Positions 37,916 through 51,800 of a stretch of DNA of 64,000 bases are shown piece by piece. Made by a program: the position numbers and the translations under genes. Positions within the stretch are counted from its first letter, which is position 1; each line of letters starts with the position of its first letter. The notes below the pieces were generated by a model. That model saw only the letters and a program-made list of their open reading frames with translations, ran no database searches and was not told the origin of the DNA. Source of the stretch: Craterostigma plantagineum (Eukaryota > Streptophyta > Magnoliopsida > Lamiales > Linderniaceae). The DNA lies in NCBI GenBank assembly GCA_027422505.1, contig JAPQWV010000640.1, positions 248,001 to 312,000 of the forward strand, read 5' to 3'.

Positions 37916-38280
37916 GTAAGGCGAATCGATATATACGCGTTCTCGACGATGGGCATTTTTGCCCGTTTTCTTCATTTGTTATTATCTTTTCGTCTTTCTT
38001 TGATTTCACGTTTCAATATATCTGCTTTCGAAGTTATTTCGCTCGATGTTCTTTGTTGCTTTACGAATGTAGACTGCTTTCTGCCCAAAGAAAAAACATA
38101 TGCGCAAATATATCGTGTTTATTGCCGTTCGTCTTCCTAAATTTTCTTCTTTTTTTTTGCATATGTTGACCCCATTTCTCTCTTGATAAAACCATTTATA
38201 CATTGATTGGCTTCTTTCTTGTCTTGGGTTGTTTGATTTTGATTCATGGGCTCATATAATCATGTGCATGATATTTGCAG
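37916..38280 (+). other. Probable 5' UTR intron of MGDG synthase
   Basis: A donor (cggtaagg) at 37916 and a T-rich tract ending atatttgcag at 38280 lie immediately before aaATGGCAGCC. The open frame running through the acceptor (MFDFDSWAH…) is therefore intronic and not the N-terminus. Confidence 0.7.
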
Positions 38281-38282
38281 AA

Positions 38283-40262
38283 ATGGCAGCCAAGGCAGCA
38301 TCTCCGAGAAATGCTATACACAACGTATTCGAAAAGGCGGGATTTGGCGTCGCAAACAGCCAAAAGAAGTTCAAATACGCCATTGAATACGACGGAGAAG
38401 AAAACGACACGATGGAAATGGAGCAAATCGGCGCCGAAAGGACCAAAAATGTGCTGATCCTCATGAGCGACACGGGCGGTGGCCACCGTGCTTCAGCCGA
38501 GGCCATCAGGGATGCCTTTCAGCTCGAATACGGAGACGAATATAGGGTATGTACGGTATTCGAAGAACTTGTAGAACGAACGAATGTTCTAGAAACTTCT
38601 AGAAGTATCCGTCTTTCTCATCAAGTTTTTATGGGGGGCAGATCATTGTGAAGGACGTGTGGAAAGAGTACACTGGCTGGCCTTTGAACGATATGGAGAG
38701 CCAATATAAATTCATGGTGAAGCACGTCCAGCTATGGAAAGTCGCCTTTCACAGCACATCTCCGAGATGGATACACTCTGCGTACTTAGCAGCGATTGCA
38801 GCGTTTTACGCCAAGTACGTACATACGTTAGACCTCTTCGTAATCATTCGATTAATCTCGAGGGTTGCTTTTTGACAAATTTGCGTTCTTCGATCTTTAA
38901 AAAAAGGGAGGTCGAGGCAGGTTTGATGGAGTACAAGCCCGACATCATCATCAGCGTTCATCCTCTCATGCAGCACATTCCTCTGTGGGTGCTGAAATGG
39001 CAGGGGCTTCATAAGAAGGTCATCTTTGTCACCGTTATTACCGATCTCAGCACTTGCCACAGAACATGGTAATAACAAAATCTCCCAAAACTAATGAAAT
39101 TTCGACGCACTAACATGAACATGACAGACTCTATGTTTTGCCTGCTTTGGGGAAAAAAAGGTTTCACCCCTCAGTGAATCGTCTGTACTGCCCCTCTGAA
39201 GAGGTTGCGAAGAGGGCCGTCCAAGATGGGCTCGAAGAGTCTCAGATTAGAGTCTTTGGCTTGCCCATTAGGCCCACTTTCTGCCGAGCGGTTCTCACAA
39301 AGGATGATCTTAGGGAAGAACTTGAGATGGATCCTCGGTTGCCGGCCGTTCTGTTGATGGGAGGTGGAGAAGGGATGGGCCCAGTTAAGAAGACGGCCAA
39401 GGCCCTTGGAGAGTCTCTGTTCGATCAAGAATCTGGGAAACCGTTAGGGCAAGTGGTGATCATATGTGGTCGTAACGAAGATCTTGCCAACACTTTGAAG
39501 TCCCTCGAATGGAAGATCCCCGTAAAGGTAAGAACTTTATTGAAGCCCTTTCACATGGAGACTCATCTCGTTATTACAGCGATTGTGATCTAAGCCTATC
39601 TATTTTCTTGTTTTAGGTAAGAGGATTTGAGAAGCAGATGGTGAAATGGATGGGCGCGTGCGACTGCATCATTACTAAGGTACGACACACAGCTCTTAAG
39701 CCCCGAAACCGTATATTTCGACGAGGATCTTACAAATGCAGAAACTTTGTTTATGCCTGGAAAGCATTAGACAAGTCTTATGTGTAGTTAGTCGAGGATC
39801 GAGTATGTCTAACATGAGTTATTACATGATGTTTATAGGCTGGGCCTGGGACAATTGCAGAGGCTTTGATAAGGGGTCTACCGATTATTCTCAACGATTA
39901 CATTCCTGGACAAGTTAGTATACTAATGCTATCGATCGACAGCACTTTGCTCTTTTTCTACTGTTTTCTTGATTCGTGTTCTCCTTGGGTCGAAATAGGA
40001 GAAGGGAAATGTGCCTTACGTTGTGCAAAACGGGGCGGGAGTGTTCAACAGAAGCCCGAAAGAAACAGCAAGAATCGTGTCTGAATGGTTCAGCACGAAA
40101 GAGGACGAGCTCAAAACCATGTCAGAGAACGCTCTAAAACTCGCCCAGCCTAACGCCGTATTTGACATAGTGAAGGATATTCATGAGCTGGCTTGTCAAA
40201 GAGGGCCTCTAGCGAATGTGCCTTACTTGCTAACGTCGTCATTCTCGAGCTTAATATACTAG
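38283..40262 (+). CDS. MGD2/MGD3-like: Monogalactosyldiacylglycerol synthase, type B
   Basis: GT28-family enzyme transferring galactose from UDP-Gal to diacylglycerol at the chloroplast outer envelope. Exons 38283-38546, 38642-38814, 38907-39068, 39161-39527, 39617-39679, 39839-39913, 39999-40262 (1368 nt, 455 residues). The N-terminus is short and has no transit peptide, which separates type B (MGD2/3, phosphate-starvation induced in Arabidopsis) from plastid-targeted MGD1. Motifs: [23 protein letters not shown] (acceptor/lipid side), [56 protein letters not shown], and donor-binding [27 protein letters not shown] then GNVPYVV. In exon 3, DLNTCHPTWF of other family members reads [10 protein letters not shown]. 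Confidence 0.95.
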
Positions 40263-41135
40263 AAAATGAATGAAAGACTCAAACCTCTTATCATTAAGTT
40301 AAGATTATGATGGTCTGTGTAGTCATGAAAGTAGGCTTCTTCTTGGTAAAAAGAATGAAAAAGTGTGACTTAATTGTGCTTGAGAAGGAATGATGTGATG
40401 GTAAATACAGAAGGGATTTGTTGTGAAGTTTTCTTCTTATGCTTTCTTTTTTTTCTCTGTTTATTTTGATGAAGGTTTTCTGTTTCTTAGGTTAGAGTTT
40501 GACTTCTATGTGTAGGATTGATTTTGTTTGGATTCTTTCTTGTGTTACTGATATGTTCTACTTGTCTTCTGTGCTTACTGTATTCTGTGTAACGATTAAT
40601 ACAAAAATCACTGAATTCCGTTTGATTCCATATAAGCTGAAGCTGTGAACTGAAGAGTCAAATGACGTTAGAGCAGTTAAAAGGAAGACCAAGAAAAAGA
40701 AAGATAACTGTAATTGCACGATGTATAGCAACTTTTATGTGTTGGTCACATAGAAAGTAATGGAAAAAGCTGCGTACTTTGCAACGAAAAAATAAAAGGC
40801 AAAATTAAAAGAAGATTGCACACGTAGACGATTGCTGGAAAGCTACCATTTATTTCATTTACTGTAGGATTATCTTCAAGTTCGTTGGTGTCTCGAGACA
40901 TACTTTTCCGATGACCACTTGAATCAAAGTAAAAGACAAACCATTGCAGATAAATATAAAAAAAAATCAAATCTTGACCATAACGAACACACTTTACATC
41001 CCAAATTATTTACTCTTCGAAAGCAAAGCACAGCATTGGTGTGTTCTTTCTTCCTAGCGGTGTGTTCCAAATCACAAGTACTTAGGAAAACAGCTTCTTG
41101 TCCCATTCAATAACACACATTTCTTTTGATCAAAG
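40263..41135. other. Intergenic
   Basis: 3' UTR of the MGDG synthase and promoter of the glucanase. No coding region or repeat recognised. Confidence 0.55.
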
Positions 41136-42632
41136 ATGGATAAGAAGAAACAACATCTGTTATTACAAAGAGCTCTTCTTTACATTCTAGCCATGGCGAT
41201 GACCATGCCTGCAAATAGCAGTAGCAGCATAGGTGTAAACTGGGGAACAATGGCGACCCACAAACTACCTCCGAAGAGCGTCGTGGAAATGCTGAAAGCG
41301 AACGGCTTTAACAAAGTGAAGCTCTTCGAAGCCGACGAGGCAATCTTAGACGCCCTAAGTGGGACCAACATTGAGGTGATGGTAGCCATACCCAACCACA
41401 TGCTCGAGCAGATGAGCCTCGATCCACGCGCCGCCGAGTCGTGGGTCCAAGCCAACGTCACCTCCTACGCCTACCCCGGCGGAGCCAACATAACCTACGT
41501 CGCCGTCGGCAACGAGCCGTTCCTCGCGACCTACAACGGAACCTTCCTTCCACACACCCTCCCAGCCGTGAAAAACATCCAAAACGCCATCGATCGAGCC
41601 GGGCTGGGCCAGAAGGTCAAAGCCACCGTTCCCCTGAACGCCGACATCTACGACTCTCCGGCGACGAACCCAGTCCCCTCCGCCGGCGACTTCAGGCCTC
41701 AGATCCGCGACCTGGTAATCCAACTCGTGCAGTTCCTCCACTCGAACGACGCGCCCTTCGTCGTCAACATCTACCCATTCCTCAGCCTCTACGGCGACGA
41801 CTACTTCCCCCTTGACTTCGCCTTCTTCGACGGCGGCGGCGGCGGCACGCCGCCGCTCAGGGACGGAGCCAACGTGTACACCAACGTTTTCGACGCCAAT
41901 TTCGACACCCTCGTGTGGGCCCTGACCAAGGCTGGCTACCCAGACATGAGAATCGTCGTCGGAGAAGTGGGGTGGCCCACCGACGGGGACAAGCACGCCA
42001 ACGCCGAGAACGCGAAGAAGTTCAACCAAGGAATGATCAGCCACGCCCTGACCGGGGCGGGCACGCCTGCCCGAAAGGGCAAAATCGAAGCTTACCTCTT
42101 CAGCCTCGTAGACGAAGACGCAAAGAGCATAGAGCCGGGCAGCTTCGAGAGGCACTGGGGACTGTTCGAATTCGACGGTAAGCCCAAATACGAACTCGAT
42201 TTATCGGGTCGGAAGGAAGACAGAGGGCTCGTAGCGGTTCAAGGGGTGAAGTACATGGCGAGAAAATGGTGCGTTTTGAGCCCCGACGTCGAGGATATCG
42301 TCGACGCTGAGCTGGCGAGCAACGTGGACTACGCTTGCAGCCAATCGGATTGCACGGCGCTGGGCTACGGTTCGTCGTGCAATCATCTGAGCGTGAAGGG
42401 GAATGCTTCGTACGCTTTTAACATGTATTATCAGCTGAAGGATCAGAAGGAGTGGGACTGCGATTTTTCTGGGTATGCGATGATCACCGAAGAAGATCCT
42501 TCGGACGAAAAGTGCGAATTCCCAGTTATGATTGCTTACGGGCATACGGTTTTGCTTCTGCATAGGAAGGTTGTGAGCATTTTGCTCGTAGTTCTCGAGG
42601 CTTGTATAGTGTTTCTTCTTCTTGTTTCTTAA
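41136..42632 (+). CDS. GPI-anchored glucan endo-1,3-beta-glucosidase (GH17 + X8/CBM43)
   Basis: An intronless 498-residue apoplastic enzyme cutting beta-1,3-glucan (callose). The N-terminal signal peptide ends near ANSSSS. The GH17 barrel starts at IGVNWGT (residue 32). The acid/base Glu is in YVAVGNEPF (about E127) and the nucleophile Glu in VVGEVGWPT (about E277). The X8/CBM43 module spans about 377-460 ([11 protein letters not shown], then [20 protein letters not shown]). The C-terminal hydrophobic stretch [20 protein letters not shown] is a probable GPI-attachment signal. It resembles the Arabidopsis At4g31140/At5g58090 clade, whose members act at cell wall and plasmodesmata. Coding GC is much higher than the surroundings, which creates long antisense frames. 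A Gly run (DGGGGG, ~235) is an insertion in the barrel. Confidence 0.95.
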   Translation: MDKKKQHLLLQRALLYILAMAMTMPANSSSSIGVNWGTMATHKLPPKSVVEMLKANGFNKVKLFEADEAILDALSGTNIEVMVAIPNHMLEQMSLDPRAAESWVQANVTSYAYPGGANITYVAVGNEPFLATYNGTFLPHTLPAVKNIQNAIDRAGLGQKVKATVPLNADIYDSPATNPVPSAGDFRPQIRDLVIQLVQFLHSNDAPFVVNIYPFLSLYGDDYFPLDFAFFDGGGGGTPPLRDGANVYTNVFDANFDTLVWALTKAGYPDMRIVVGEVGWPTDGDKHANAENAKKFNQGMISHALTGAGTPARKGKIEAYLFSLVDEDAKSIEPGSFERHWGLFEFDGKPKYELDLSGRKEDRGLVAVQGVKYMARKWCVLSPDVEDIVDAELASNVDYACSQSDCTALGYGSSCNHLSVKGNASYAFNMYYQLKDQKEWDCDFSGYAMITEEDPSDEKCEFPVMIAYGHTVLLLHRKVVSILLVVLEACIVFLLLVS

Positions 42633-43895
42633 GGTTTTTGTTTTTGGTTGCTTATTACACGAGCTTAGTTTGTGACATGAGTTTGATTCTAATACACTGA
42701 AGTAAAGATGAAAGCTTGCGATCAAACGAGGGACGACACGACTCTGATGGATGGATGGATGGATGGATGGATTATGGAACCATATAATATGCCATATCTT
42801 CTCTCAGTAATGAGGGGAAAAGGAGAATATTATTCTGCTGAGAGAAGAGAATTGAATGCTTCTAACATTGACTGTTTTCCTCGTCGCATGGTTATGGATT
42901 TGGATTCTTTTCTTTTCTTTTCCTTTTTGTTATTATTGCAAGAGAATTCAATCCTTGTCTGTCTGTCTTCTCCTCCTCCATCTTTAAGCACATGGTCACT
43001 CAAGAATATTCATATTCATATTCATTTCTTCTGGTCAATAATTTTTATTTTTCAAGATTAAGATTCTTCCTTATCAAATCTTAGGCCATCCAACACCATT
43101 AGACGTAATATTATCAGTGTAGTAGAAGAAACAATGTAATAATCTCTCTTCTGACTAATTGATGTTACAAAAAAATAGCATGTCCAAAGTCTAAGTAGTT
43201 GCTTGGATTGCTGCTGCTACAGCTACAAGGAATCAATCAATCTCAGCCTCCATGAATTATTGCAGTGCTGCTGAGATAAGAAGAATATTAAAAATGGAAT
43301 TTTTATTTGTCAAATGGATTGTGGAGATTATTACCAGGAATATATTCCCAACAATAGAATGCATGCAGATGAAACCTGAACCACATTAAATCACAACCCA
43401 TATCAACCTATGAACTTCCTCCCTCGCCCGCCCGCCCGAAGATAGATTCAGCTTACTCGACAGTCGAGAGAATATATACTTCATACGTAGAATTGAAGGT
43501 GAAATATCCAACCTCACCCTAGCAGATAATAATTAAAATACATCTTCCCCCACATAACGCCTTAAACGTGAAATTGGGCACAGAATATAGGGAATATTTC
43601 TCGAAGCCCTTTTCGATAATAATTCATGAGAGAATCGAGCAAAAAGAATCAAAAGCTAGCAGCATTATTGACTTTGTATGAGTTTCACTTAAGCTAGTTT
43701 TTAAATATGTGGGATCAAATCAAAATCCACTTTTTCCTATTACATGTTAATTATTCCCTCGCCCATGATTTCTCTATTATAAACAATTTGTTTTCTGATG
43801 TCAATCTAAACTTTCTAAACAATCATGTTCCTCAGAATCCCAGACCACATCAGAAAGTGAAGATAGTAGGGTCCCTTACGTCTCTTACAAACTCC
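42633..43895. other. Intergenic
   Basis: 3' UTR of the glucanase, a short (GATG)n run at 42747-42771, and AT-rich DNA. No gene recognised. Plus-strand frames near 42708 and 43707 lack any family signature. Confidence 0.55.
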
Positions 43896-43903
43896 TATAT
43901 AAA
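43896..43903 (+). promoter_or_regulatory. TATA box, zinc-finger gene
   Basis: TATATAAA, 108 bp upstream of the ATG at 44011, at a spacing typical for a short plant leader. Confidence 0.55.
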
Positions 43904-44010
43904 CGCATCACCCTTTCAGTTCTCAGAGAAAAAACACCCACCAACTTTCGATCTACCCATTCATTCGATCGTCGATTGATTCATAAATATTATATAACAG
44001 AATAAATATA

Positions 44011-44668
44011 ATGAGCATCAGCTGCCAAGGAGATTGGATGTGCCAAGCATGCCAGCACATAAACTTCAAGAAACGAGATTCTTGCCAGAGATGTACCTGT
44101 CCTAAATTTGCAACTGCGGCGGATATCGCAGCCTATTGTAATAGAACGGAGGTTTTGCCCGGCGACTGGTACTGCGCCGCCTTGAATTGTGGGGCCCATA
44201 ACTTTGCGAGCCGAGCTACTTGCTACAGATGTGGTGGTTTGAAGGACTATTGTGGACTCGGAGCGGCTCGGCTCGCCGCCGTACCTGGCTGGAAAACCGG
44301 CGATTGGATTTGCTCAAGGTTTTCTTTCTTAATTCAATTATTAATTTATTATTTATATATCATCATTCATATGTTCTAATTATATCTCTTTTTTCTTTTC
44401 TTTTCAAAATGGTCAGAATTGGATGTGGAATGCACAACTATGCTTGCAGAGCGGAATGTTATAAATGCAAGACGCCTAGAGATTATGGTGGTGAGTATTT
44501 CACACGCCGGCACACACTATGTATATGTGTGTATATATTAATTTTATTATTCGTTTTGCGATTATCATATAATTAATAATATATTCTCAACTACATTCTA
44601 GTTGAACTAATTATAACCGTTAATTGACTGCTTTGGTGTTCTATTGTACGATAGGAGGAGCTGTGTAA
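44011..44668 (+). CDS. RanBP2-type zinc-finger protein
   Basis: A 131-residue protein made almost wholly of three RanBP2-type zinc fingers (W-x-C-x2-4-C-x3-N-x6-C-x2-C). Finger 1 is GDWMCQACQHINFKKRDSCQRC, finger 2 GDWYCAALNCGAHNFASRATCYRC, and finger 3 GDWICSR|IGCGMHNYACRAECYKC, split by an intron. Exons 44011-44318, 44417-44490 and 44655-44668 (396 nt). The last exon is only 14 nt and supplies the final residues and stop. Such fingers bind single-stranded RNA or ubiquitin; small plant members are poorly characterised, and some are linked to stress responses. No other domain or targeting signal is seen. Confidence 0.88.
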
Positions 44669-44982
44669 TAACGTCTCGTGAGTCGTGAGAGCTGCAACTG
44701 CAATATGCAAGAGAACACAAGATATAACTATGTCAGATGTAGTTTAGATCTTTGATGATGTATTATTATTACATGTATGAATTTTTCGTCAAAAAAAATT
44801 AGAAAGGAAATGGCTGATGATTTGATTATCATCGTCCTGTTAGTAATTAAACAATAAGAAAGATTCAAGATAATGCATAGAATATCCAATGCATGTATGT
44901 CGCGTAATGAGTGGTTCCATCTTTTGTGTGACAATAGAATCAGAGCAATATTCCACGCAACTAGAGAACACTATGTAGTGCA

Positions 44983-45081
<99 letters not shown>

Positions 45082-45741
45082 CCATCTGTGTAATAATGAA
45101 GAGAAGATAAGAACCTGATGCTTCCATAGCTCCATTATGAGCATCGAGTGAGTCAATATAATTCTCAACCTTTTTACAGAAGATGGAAGCATTAATGGTC
45201 GAATCAGCCAAAAACCATTGCTCACATCTCAAGAATCTTCTTTATAGGGCATTTATTCTTTCTTTTTCTTTTTACAAATCTCGTGCATGCATGGGTTTTC
45301 TGAACTCAATTTTCTTGAATTTGACAAGAGTATAATCTGTGGAGTCGTCAAGCATTCAGAATTCCAAGTCAAGTTGGGCTAACAATTGATGGATCGTATA
45401 GGCCCCAATAATCAAATCACCTTTATATGAGATAATTATAGAAATCTTTATAAAATGAGGGACCTATTATTAATTTCAATTGGGCCTTTGGGCCCAAAGT
45501 TTATCTCTTCCCGGCTTTTTTTTCAGGTAAGACAGAGGAGAGAGGAGAGATAAAGAGGCGGAAAACAAGGAAAAAGGGAATCCAAATTAATTGATATATA
45601 AATAAACTTCTATTCAACTCACCGATCGAATTACTACATCATCGTCATCTCAAAGTTGACTAACCAAATTCGTACGCGTTGAATTCAGCGATCTCTGTGA
45701 TCTAGCAAATGTCCTTATGCATGGATAGCGACGAGGGCTAC
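44669..45741. other. Intergenic with long GA microsatellite
   Basis: 3' region of the zinc-finger gene, the microsatellite at 44989-45076, and the promoter side of the RING-CH gene. No coding region; Ser-Leu and Arg-Glu frames come from the repeat. Confidence 0.6.
44989..45076. repeat. (GA)n microsatellite
   Basis: About 44 uninterrupted GA units, the longest simple repeat in the window. Confidence 0.97.
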
Positions 45742-45748
45742 TATATAA
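45742..45748 (+). promoter_or_regulatory. TATA box, RING-CH gene
   Basis: TATATAA, 77 bp upstream of the ATG at 45819, implying a leader of about 45 nt. Confidence 0.5.
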
Positions 45749-45818
45749 GGACACTTCCGACGTCCCTCTCCACGCACGCCAAGAGGAAAAAGAAGAATTG
45801 ATTGATTGGTTGAGGAGG

Positions 45819-48800
45819 ATGAGCAACGTTAATCTCGAGGTTGAGATGGCTCCTGCCCCGGCGTCGATGCTCGGCCCACGCGATAGGGATTCCGATCCTC
45901 TTCTCCCAGCTGGGAACTCATCCATTTCCGAAATTGAGGCCGTCGCTGACGATGACGACGACGTTGAAGCTGCGGCCTTGCCGTTTTGCAGGATCTGTTT
46001 CGAATGCAGCACTGAATATCGTACGATTTTGCTCCCCTCGCACTTGTTTGTGGATTATTTGCTTTAGATGCCGATTTTGCTTTTGAAAAGTTTCTCTTTT
46101 TCTTTGAGCTTCTTTTACTTGCTGTATACGTGGTGGAATAGGTTCAGCAAAACCCCAAGAATGGTTGCCCCTGTTGGAAATTAGGAGTTATATCGGAAGG
46201 GGGAACTTGATATCAAAGGCTAGTGTTTAGAGGAAGAGGCTTTACAACACTTAGATTTGGTTTTCACTTGCTTGATACAAAATGCTTATACCTCACCCCT
46301 ATTTATACTAGTTTCTACCACCTTAAGATTTTGCCAACACAACACGTTTCTAGAATACTCCCTAATAATATCTAAGTTCTATAAGGTTCCGTAGAGTTCT
46401 ATGGAGTTCTCTAGATTTTCCGTAAGTTTCTAGATATTGGGCTTGTAATACTCCTAAGCCCAAATGCTCAACCCACTTATAATTATCAAAGCCCAAATCA
46501 AGTTTATTATTTTCAACACCCCCCTTAAACTTGATTTGTCATTCCGAGCATACTTCGTAGTCGTACGAAGTCTTCTTTCTTGAGTGGCTTGGTGAAAATA
46601 TCGGCTACTTGATCTTTGGACTTCACATATTCCATTTCAACGTCCTTCCTCGTGATGCACTCTCTAATATAGTGGTATCGTGTGTCGATGTGCTTGCTCC
46701 GATCATGGAAGACTGGGTTCTTGGCTAACGCTATTGCTGATTTATTATCCACATGAATCTTAGTTGGCTCATCTTGAGGAATTCCCAGCTCTTTAAGCAG
46801 ATTCCGTAGCCAAACTGCATGACATACACACGAGGTAGCCGCCACGTACTCCGCTTCACATGTAGAGAGGGTAACAATCGGTTGTTTTCTTGACATCCAT
46901 GTGAAGACAGTGTCTCCCATGTAGAACACGAAGCCACTTGTGCTTTTACGATCATCGACATCTCCTCCCCAGTCGCTATCACTATATCCTACAAGCTGGA
47001 ACTCACTAGAGCTTGTGTAGTGCAAGCCATAGTTAGTCGTACCTTTGATGTATCGGAGAATTCTCTTAGCCGCCTTCAAGTGAGTCGTTGTTGGAGTTTC
47101 CATATGTCGACTAACTACTCCAACTGCATATAAAATATCGGGTCTTGTGCATGTCAAGTACCTCAGACTTCCAACCAAGCTCTTAAAGAACGTTGGGTCC
47201 ACTTTTTCACCTTCTTCATGCTTGGTTAACCTAGAACCGCATTCCATTGGTGTGTCGACGGGATTTGCATCATCCATCTTGAATTTCTTGAGTATCTCCT
47301 TAGCATAACCTTCTTGCGTTATGAGAATCCCGTTGTCACCTTGCTTCACTTCGATTCCAAGATAGTATGCCATGAGCCCGATGTCGGTCATCTCGAACTC
47401 TCTGGTCATCTCTCTTTTAAAGTCCTCGTACATGATTGGGTTGTTTCCTGTGAAGATTAAATCGTCCACATACAAGCACACGATTAAGATATCGTTACCT
47501 TGTACTTTGATGTAGAGTGCATGCTCGTATGGACACTTGGTGAAGTTTCTTCCTTGAAGGTACTTGTCGATCCGTGAGTTCCAAGCTCTCGGTGCTTGCT
47601 TCAACCCGTAAAGAGCCTTCTTCAATCTTAGGACCTTGTCTTCTTCTCCATCTACTTTATATCCTTGTGGTTGTTCTATATAAACTTCCTCCTCAAGAAC
47701 TCCATTCAGAAAGGCGGACTTCACATCCATTTGATGAATTCTCCAATTGTTTTGAGCTGCCAAGGATATTATTAGTCGAACGGTTTCTAGTCGGGCGACT
47801 GGAGCAAATACCTCGTCATAGTCGATCCCCGCTCTTTGACTGTAGCCTTTAGCCACCAATCTCGCCTTGTATCTTTCAACTTCTCCTTTGGCGTTTTTCT
47901 TTGCTTTATACACCCACTTTACGCCAATCGCTTTATGTCCCTTTGGAAGCGTTGTTAGCTCCCAAGTGTCGTTCTTCTCGATCGCCTTAATTTCCTCATC
48001 CATGGCGTCTTTCCAGTTCTTATTTCTCACGGCTTCTTGAAAACTCATCGGCTCACTGTCCGCGAAGAGGCAGAAGAGGGTTAGGTTATCTTGATCCTCT
48101 GGTACTCCACATATCTCTTTTAGGCTTCTGAAGCGTGGGGTTCTCTCGCTTGAGCTTTCGTCTTCTGAACTCGCATGCGACGATGCTATTGGAGTAGTGG
48201 GCTCACCTTCCGCTTGCTCCATTGTTGACTGTTCTTTGTTACTTTCTTCAAAAAATGGAGTGTAATTGTACTCACCTCTGCATGCGTTCCAATCCCATTC
48301 TCCTTCTTCGTCGAATATTACGTCTCGGCTGATGATAGTTTTCTTTGTCTTCGGATTGTAGAGTTTGTATCCCTTGGTGTTGTTGTCATAGCCTATGAAA
48401 ATGTACTTCTCGCTTTTGTCGTCCAATTTACTTCTTTTCTCGTCGGGAATGTGCACATGGGCTATGCTTCCGAAGACTCTCAGATGTGATACGCCAGGTT
48501 TCCTTCCACTCCATGCTTCTTGCGGTGTCATTCCCCACACACTCCTTGTTGGAGATCGATTAGAGAGGTAGACTGCACATGCAACTGCCTCTGCCCAAAA
48601 CTCCTTTGGTATCTTCTTACTCTTGAGCATGCTTCTAGCCATGTCGAGGTTGTTCTGTTCTTTCTCTCTGCTACTCCATTCTGTTGGGGGGATCTTGGTA
48701 CCGTCAGGGGCCGTCTTATCCCGTGCTCTTCACAATATTTATTAAATTCTTTCGAGGTGAACTCTCCTCCACGATCGGATCGCATTGCTTTTATCTTGAG

Positions 48801-51800
48801 GCCACTTTCTTTCTCAACGAGGGCTTTGAACTTCTTGAAGTTCTCGAATACTTCCGATTTGTGCTTTAAAAAGTATACCCATGTTTTTCTTGAAAAGTCA
48901 TCAATGAAGAGAAGGAAGTAGTTACTTTTACCAAGTGAGCTCGGCTTGATCGGTCCGCACACATCAGTATGAATTAGCTCCAATGGTCCTTTAGCCCTCG
49001 AGCTCGACTCATTTGGAAAACTCTTCTTGAACTGCTTTCCGATTAGGCATCCTTCGCATACTGGTCGCGTCGAAAACGGCCAAAAATAAATTAATCACCT
49101 TATTCACTAAACACGAGTATAGCGACAGTAAGGATCGTCTCCACAGGGAAAATGGTTGATTTACTTCTAATTTCAAACTCGATCGATAATAATAATAGTA
49201 ATAATAATATTACTGATAATAATAATAATATTTATACTAATAATATTAATAATAATATTAAAGGGGGGTTTTGATGATTGAGTTTTTAACGCAATATTGG
49301 ACGAAAAAAAATATCGAAACTAACAATGATAAAATAATAATCGGTAAACATACCAACGAGAACGCAACTAAATTTTAATAATTCTAATGACATCGAAATA
49401 GATAAAATTAAACTTACAGCCGTGTGAATTACAACATGTTGTCTTCCTCAAAAGGCACATCAGATCTTATGCTTATCGCTCGAAAATTAAAAATAACAGA
49501 ATAAATCTCTTGGCTACGCATTAACAAGCTTTAGACTCTTGTATGTTAAATAACTTATAATGTATAAAGATGGAAATGTCAAACAGCAACTAAAAGAAGC
49601 AAAAGTTCTTGAAATGAAAAAGGTGATCTATCCCTCACATCATCTATAGTCTCTCACACCATTTATTCCCTCTCACACGCTGTAAAATAAGAATATAAGT
49701 ATGGGAGTACTAATCTCTATCAGACCTCTATGGAATCCTCTCAGGTATGTAAGTGTGTATAGATCGATAACTCCACTCAATTTCTCTATGATTTCTCACT
49801 CTCCGCAACTCACAATCCCACAAAAAAAATAACCACAAGCTAATGGATAAATCTTGAAGCTTAACCAAGTATAATAATGTTTTTTAAAACGAAAACCCAA
49901 CAAAATACAAGATTAATTAAAATAACACATAGATGTAAACGAAATTAAAACGGAACCACAGATTCAAAGTAACACATGAAGAAAAATAATTCGAACTGTG
50001 AGAAAATGAGATGTCCTTCGTTAGCTCTCTGTCACTCCGTATTTATAGATGTCCATCTTCCCACATATGAACGACAGCAGCTCCTACTTTTCATAGACGT
50101 GTTTACGATCTTTTTTTCTTTCACATTCGAAACATGGGAGCTGAAATCCCGTTCTCTGCTCCAACCTTTGAAATTTGAAGTCTCCCATCACAAAGTAATC
50201 TCTTTATTTCTTTTGTCTGCTTAGAAAACCTTCGATGTCTTCTCTTTATTTGTTTTTGTCTGGTTGAATATGTCGCTCACCACAAAGATGTCTTTGTCTG
50301 CTTTTCTTTATTGTGCAAATCCTCTCTGTCAAAGCATTATGATATGTAAATCACGTACACTAACATCCTATGGTCCCCCACTTTAATAATTGTCTCCATG
50401 CTTGAATTAGCCTCATATAGGATATCTCCATTCTGCATAACCCACGTGTATACATTGAACCATAGGTTATCCTTTTAAAATCCTTGAGTACACGTGTTGC
50501 GAGTCCAGTGGTTGAAATGGACCAAAGAATCTGTGAAACATCGCATGATAATTGTTGTCCAAAATTTCATTTCTGAACTATTATTTTCTCGGATATCTGT
50601 AAATCAATAAATAATTGCATAAGTGTAAGATACTTGAGCAAATTTGGATAAATAACGTCTGATAAAACATGTTTACGGATGCAAATTATTATTCTATCAA
50701 ATTCCCCCACACTGAGACAATGCTTGTCCTCAAGCATTTACTAAAAAATCGATGATGCGAATATTCATATCAAGAGTTTACCGATATGCATTACTTCGTC
50801 CTAGAGATAACAATTATTCACAACAATTGGCACCGAATGATCATATCGAATTTCGACGATCTCAGTAAAGCCTGAAAACGCACAAGTCAACAACTCTCAC
50901 AAGGATTCTCTCAATGCGCTTAAAGTGTTTATGGGAATATGTGTATACGCTCAAATCAACACAATGAAACGATATTACCATAAGCTTGCTAACATATCAC
51001 ATTGCGTTTCACATAGCGACTTAAGTGTACAAATCAAGAAGGTCTTTATTTGGGTTGTAATGGGGCTAGGGATTTAGGTAGGATATTTAGGGAAAGTGGG
51101 CTAAAATTATCGAACTAGGATGATTGTTTTATCGCTAAGTTCCACGACCATCGCACGACTACTTCTTGATACAGATAAAACAAACTAGCGCCGCATATAT
51201 TATTTTTTTTTATGATTTTTTTTTCGGCTATATATATATATATTTTTTTTTCTTTTGCGCTTTTTTTTTTCGACCATTTTTTTTTTTGGTAAACCTTTCT
51301 GATTTTTTTTTTCTTTCTTTCTTTTTTTTTCAGCTATAACTATAGGAATGCTAATAACAAGTATCTAGACACTTCTCAAGCTAATCAATCTCTAGGTCGT
51401 GGAACCTTCGCAATAATAATTCATCTAATCCGATAATGGGTTGAAAAGAAAGCCAAAAGGATATATATGGGTAAATATAGTGGCTTAAATTCAACATGAA
51501 AAATAAGGCTCAGGCTCAAGTTGGCTCACTAAGTGGATAATATTAAGGTAGGGTTAATGTGAGGCCAATGGCTTAATCCTAAGTGCCTTAATCACTTTTG
51601 CACACAAAAAGCCGCCAATGATAACAACATGCATAATAGAGCAAACTCTAGAATATTCGAGACATATGTGATGCACTCGTAAAAAAAATAAAATTTTGAG
51701 TATAAGATAAATACTCATTTTTTTTAAAAGGCTCAAATCTCACATATGTAAGTAGGCTTTGTGTCGATTCTTGCGCATTCGATCTTTAAATCAACTGAAG

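Noticed and set aside
38229..38282. Longer N-terminus for the MGDG synthase (MFDFDSWAH…)
   Set aside because: A splice acceptor (atatttgcag) lies directly before the ATG at 38283, and the extension does not resemble the family.
41355..42155. 266-codon minus-strand frame
   Set aside because: It is antisense to the GC-rich GH17 glucanase coding sequence, has no domain, and its composition follows codon third positions of the real gene.
46731..46982. Separate small frame in Copia RNase H
   Set aside because: An alternative frame of the pol coding region.
49976..50224. 82-codon gene present twice (also 58629-58877)
   Set aside because: Lies within the Gypsy LTRs, antisense to the element, with no domain.
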